Assembly (NCBI GenBank): GCA_913776795.1
Contig: CAJYRH010000582.1
Coordinates: forward strand, 1 to 7,436
Direction: 5' to 3'
Length of the DNA: 7,436 bases
DNA from: an uncultured Pseudorhodoferax sp.
Lineage (GTDB): Bacteria > Pseudomonadota > Gammaproteobacteria > Burkholderiales > Burkholderiaceae
The notes under the pieces were generated by a model. It ran no database searches, had not been told where the DNA came from, and saw nothing but the letters and a program-made list of their open reading frames with translations. Shown one piece after another: positions 6,207 through 7,436 of this stretch. Both the position numbers and the translations under genes were made by a program. How positions within the stretch are numbered: the stretch's first letter is position 1; the number at the start of each line of letters is the position of its first letter.

Positions 6207-7096
6207 CAGCTGCCGTGGGCTTCCAGCGTGTGCGTGGCGTTCTCGTCCTGCGCCAGCAATTCCACGAGCAGCGGCAGCGCCCGCTCCAGCGCCGGCTTGA
6301 GCGTGTAAGGCGGGTTCACGACGAGCACGCCGCTGCCCGGCAGGCCCGGGCGGCGTTCGCCCGCAGCGACCTGCTTGGCCGCCTTCACCGTGAGCGTGGC
6401 ATGCAGCCACGGTTTGCCCGCGCGCGTGGCCACGCTCTTGAGCTTGCGCGGCAGGATGTGCGCCTCGTTGCGCGCAATGATCGGGTACCAGACCATGCTG
6501 CTGCCTGTCGGAAAGCGCTGAAGTGCCATGGTCTGCAGTTCGACCACGCGGCCGTAGTCGCTCTTGAGTTCGTAGCTCGGATCGCACAGCAGCAGCGAAC
6601 GGCGCGAGGGCGGCGGCAGGAAGCGGCGCACCCCCTCGAAGCCATCCTCCCGGAACACCGCCACCTGGCGGCCGGCCTCCAACTGCTCGATGTTGGCCTG
6701 CAGTGTCTTGCTGTCCGTGGGGTGCATCTCGAACAGCTTGAGGCGGTCCTGCGGGCGCGCCAGCCGGTGCATGACGAAGGGTGAGCCGGGGTAGATGCGG
6801 TGGCCGCCGCTCGGGTTGAAGCCGGCCAGCAGTTCGATGTACGCGCGCAGTGCATCCGGCCAATCCTTGCGCTGGGCGGCGGGAACCTGCAGCAGGCGCA
6901 GCACACCGTCTGCGGCTTCGCCGCTGGTGGCGGCATAGTCGCCGTCGAGCCGGTACAGGCCCGCGCCGGCGTGCGAATCCAGCAATGCCAGCGCAGTCTC
7001 CTTCTCGGCGAGGTGTCGCAGGATGGCGACCAGGGCCAGGTGCTTGAGCACGTCGGCGTGGTTGCCTGCATGGAAGGCGTGGCGGTAACTGAACAT
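6206..7096 (-). CDS. rlmJ: 23S rRNA (adenine(2030)-N6)-methyltransferase RlmJ
   Basis: A 296-residue SAM-dependent methyltransferase that modifies A2030 (E. coli numbering) of 23S rRNA. MFSYRHAFHAGNHADVLKH (1-19) is nearly identical to the E. coli RlmJ start (MLSYRHSFHAGNHADVLKH), which fixes this ATG rather than one 30 bp upstream. Motif I is LLDSHAGAGLY (38-48; E. coli LDTHAGAG). YPGSPFVMHRL (102-112) and LFEMHPTD (121-128) match YPGSPL and LTELHPSD. Catalytic motif IV reads CDPSYELKSDY (171-181), with Ser where E. coli has DPPY. SGVLVVNPPY (255-264) corresponds to SGMIVINPPW near the C-terminus. It acts on naked or early 23S rRNA. It is divergent from rplM, with 195 bp between the starts. 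No clear promoter or Shine-Dalgarno sequence of its own was identified. Confidence 0.95.
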   Translation of the reverse strand: MFSYRHAFHAGNHADVLKHLALVAILRHLAEKETALALLDSHAGAGLYRLDGDYAATSGEAADGVLRLLQVPAAQRKDWPDALRAYIELLAGFNPSGGHRIYPGSPFVMHRLARPQDRLKLFEMHPTDSKTLQANIEQLEAGRQVAVFREDGFEGVRRFLPPPSRRSLLLCDPSYELKSDYGRVVELQTMALQRFPTGSSMVWYPIIARNEAHILPRKLKSVATRAGKPWLHATLTVKAAKQVAAGERRPGLPGSGVLVVNPPYTLKPALERALPLLVELLAQDENATHTLEAHGS

Positions 7097-7126
7097 CGGG
7101 CGATGGTACTGCCGCGACGCCAGCAT

Positions 7127-7155
7127 TTGGCCGGCCCGCCGGATTTGCCTATAAT
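7127..7155 (+). promoter_or_regulatory. Sigma-70-type promoter of rplM
   Basis: TTGGCC (7127-7132), a 17-bp spacer and a perfect TATAAT (7150-7155) form the best promoter in the window. The next bases, GCGCGG (7156-7161), form a GC-rich discriminator, as found at ribosomal promoters under ppGpp/DksA (stringent) control. Transcription should begin near 7161-7163, leaving a leader of about 130 nt before the rplM ATG. The start site and stringent response are inferred. Confidence 0.85.
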
Positions 7156-7161
7156 GCGCGG

Positions 7162-7291
7162 TTTCGCAGCGACTGGCTGGCTCCGCGGCGAAAGGGTACT
7201 TTCGTACCTACCCCCATCTAAGAGGCTCCTTCAGAGAAGCACCGACCGTGGAAAAGAGCTGCCCGAACCCCTGTCTTTCTAAGAGAGAAAC
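7162..7291 (+). promoter_or_regulatory. Structured 5' leader of rplM, possible autoregulatory element
   Basis: The roughly 130-nt leader can form competing hairpins. In one state TTTCGC (7162-7167) pairs with GCGAAA (7188-7193), and GGTAC (7195-7199) with GTACC (7204-7208). In the other, CGAAAG (7189-7194) pairs with CTTTCG (7199-7204) around GGTA. At the end, TTTCT (7276-7280) can pair with AGAAA (7286-7290), covering the purine-rich ribosome-binding region (AAGAGAG, 7281-7287). E. coli L13 is known to repress its own rplM-rpsI operon, so an L13-responsive switch is plausible here. No ligand or mechanism can be proven from sequence. Confidence 0.4.
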
Positions 7292-7295
7292 ATGA
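7248..7295 (+). other. Possible 15-codon leader reading frame overlapping the rplM start
   Basis: A GTG at 7248 opens a frame of 15 sense codons ending in TGA at 7293-7295, which overlaps the rplM ATG as ATGA. The peptide would be [22 protein letters not shown] (7233-7239) lies 8 bp before the GTG and resembles the purine-rich site used by rplM. Such an overlap would allow translational coupling. A frame of this size can easily occur by chance, and the GTG start is unproven. Confidence 0.2.
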
Positions 7296-7436
7296 CTACT
7301 TTCAGCGCTAAGCCCGCTGAGGTCGTGCATGAGTGGTTTGTGATTGACGCGACCGACAAGGTCCTCGGACGAGTAGCCAGCGAAGTTGCTCTCCGTTTGC
7401 GCGGCAAACACAAGGCCATTTACACGCCTCACGTCG
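7292..7436 (+). CDS. rplM: 50S ribosomal protein L13 (N-terminal part, cut by window edge)
   Basis: Forty-eight complete codons before the right edge. The protein begins [20 protein letters not shown] and continues with [20 protein letters not shown] and KAIYTPHV. This matches E. coli L13 ([41 protein letters not shown]) position by position. L13 is an early-assembly protein of the large subunit. In E. coli it also represses its own operon. The ATG is preceded by AAGAGAG (7281-7287), a purine-rich Shine-Dalgarno region. Codon use is less GC-biased than in the neighbours (GTA, GGA, GAA, GTT appear), as expected of a highly expressed ribosomal gene. The usual partner rpsI should follow outside the window. 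Confidence 0.97.
   Translation, partial: MTTFSAKPAEVVHEWFVIDATDKVLGRVASEVALRLRGKHKAIYTPHV

Noticed and set aside
7097..7126. Upstream ATG start for rlmJ adding ten residues
   Set aside because: E. coli RlmJ begins exactly at the M(F/L)SYRH segment, so the 7096 start is preferred.

Overview
The window looks like chromosomal DNA of a high-GC betaproteobacterium, most likely Burkholderiales and probably Comamonadaceae-like. The basis is the strongly GC-biased third codon positions, long spurious antisense reading frames, and protein sequences that resemble Burkholderiales homologues as I remember them. The genes are core or metabolic. I see no insertion sequence, phage gene, CRISPR array, tRNA or clear sign of recent transfer.

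Left part (1-2098): a LysR-type regulator of the ArgP/LysG type, cut by the window edge, reads leftwards. Facing away from it is a LysE/ArgO basic amino-acid exporter, the classic regulator-exporter pair. The exporter is followed 9 bp later by rsmD (16S rRNA G966 methyltransferase) and then by coaD (phosphopantetheine adenylyltransferase, coenzyme A synthesis). The spacing suggests one transcription unit, argO-rsmD-coaD. A strong hairpin closes it.

Middle part (2154-4861): an alpha/beta hydrolase on the minus strand converges on coaD and is divergent from a histidine phosphatase of the phosphoglycerate-mutase superfamily. The 74-bp gap between these two holds a perfect 7-bp inverted repeat and a -10-like GATAAT close to the phosphatase start. 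Downstream is an acyl-CoA dehydrogenase. It lacks the usual C-terminal catalytic glutamate but has one at the isovaleryl-CoA/long-chain dehydrogenase position.

Right part (4862-7436): a 500-bp stretch without a supportable gene precedes a Tsx-like outer-membrane channel with a clear signal peptide. This gene converges on rlmJ (23S rRNA A2030 methyltransferase, minus strand), with a GC-rich hairpin between the two stops. Divergent from rlmJ is rplM (ribosomal protein L13), cut by the right edge. Its promoter is excellent (TTGGCC, 17 bp, TATAAT, GC-rich discriminator). Its leader of about 130 nt contains mutually exclusive hairpins, a hairpin over the Shine-Dalgarno region, and a 15-codon reading frame whose stop overlaps the rplM start.

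The strongest candidates for something not fully described are the rplM leader and the repositioned active site of the acyl-CoA dehydrogenase. Everything else is recognisable. Nothing here amounts to a wholly new multi-gene system.
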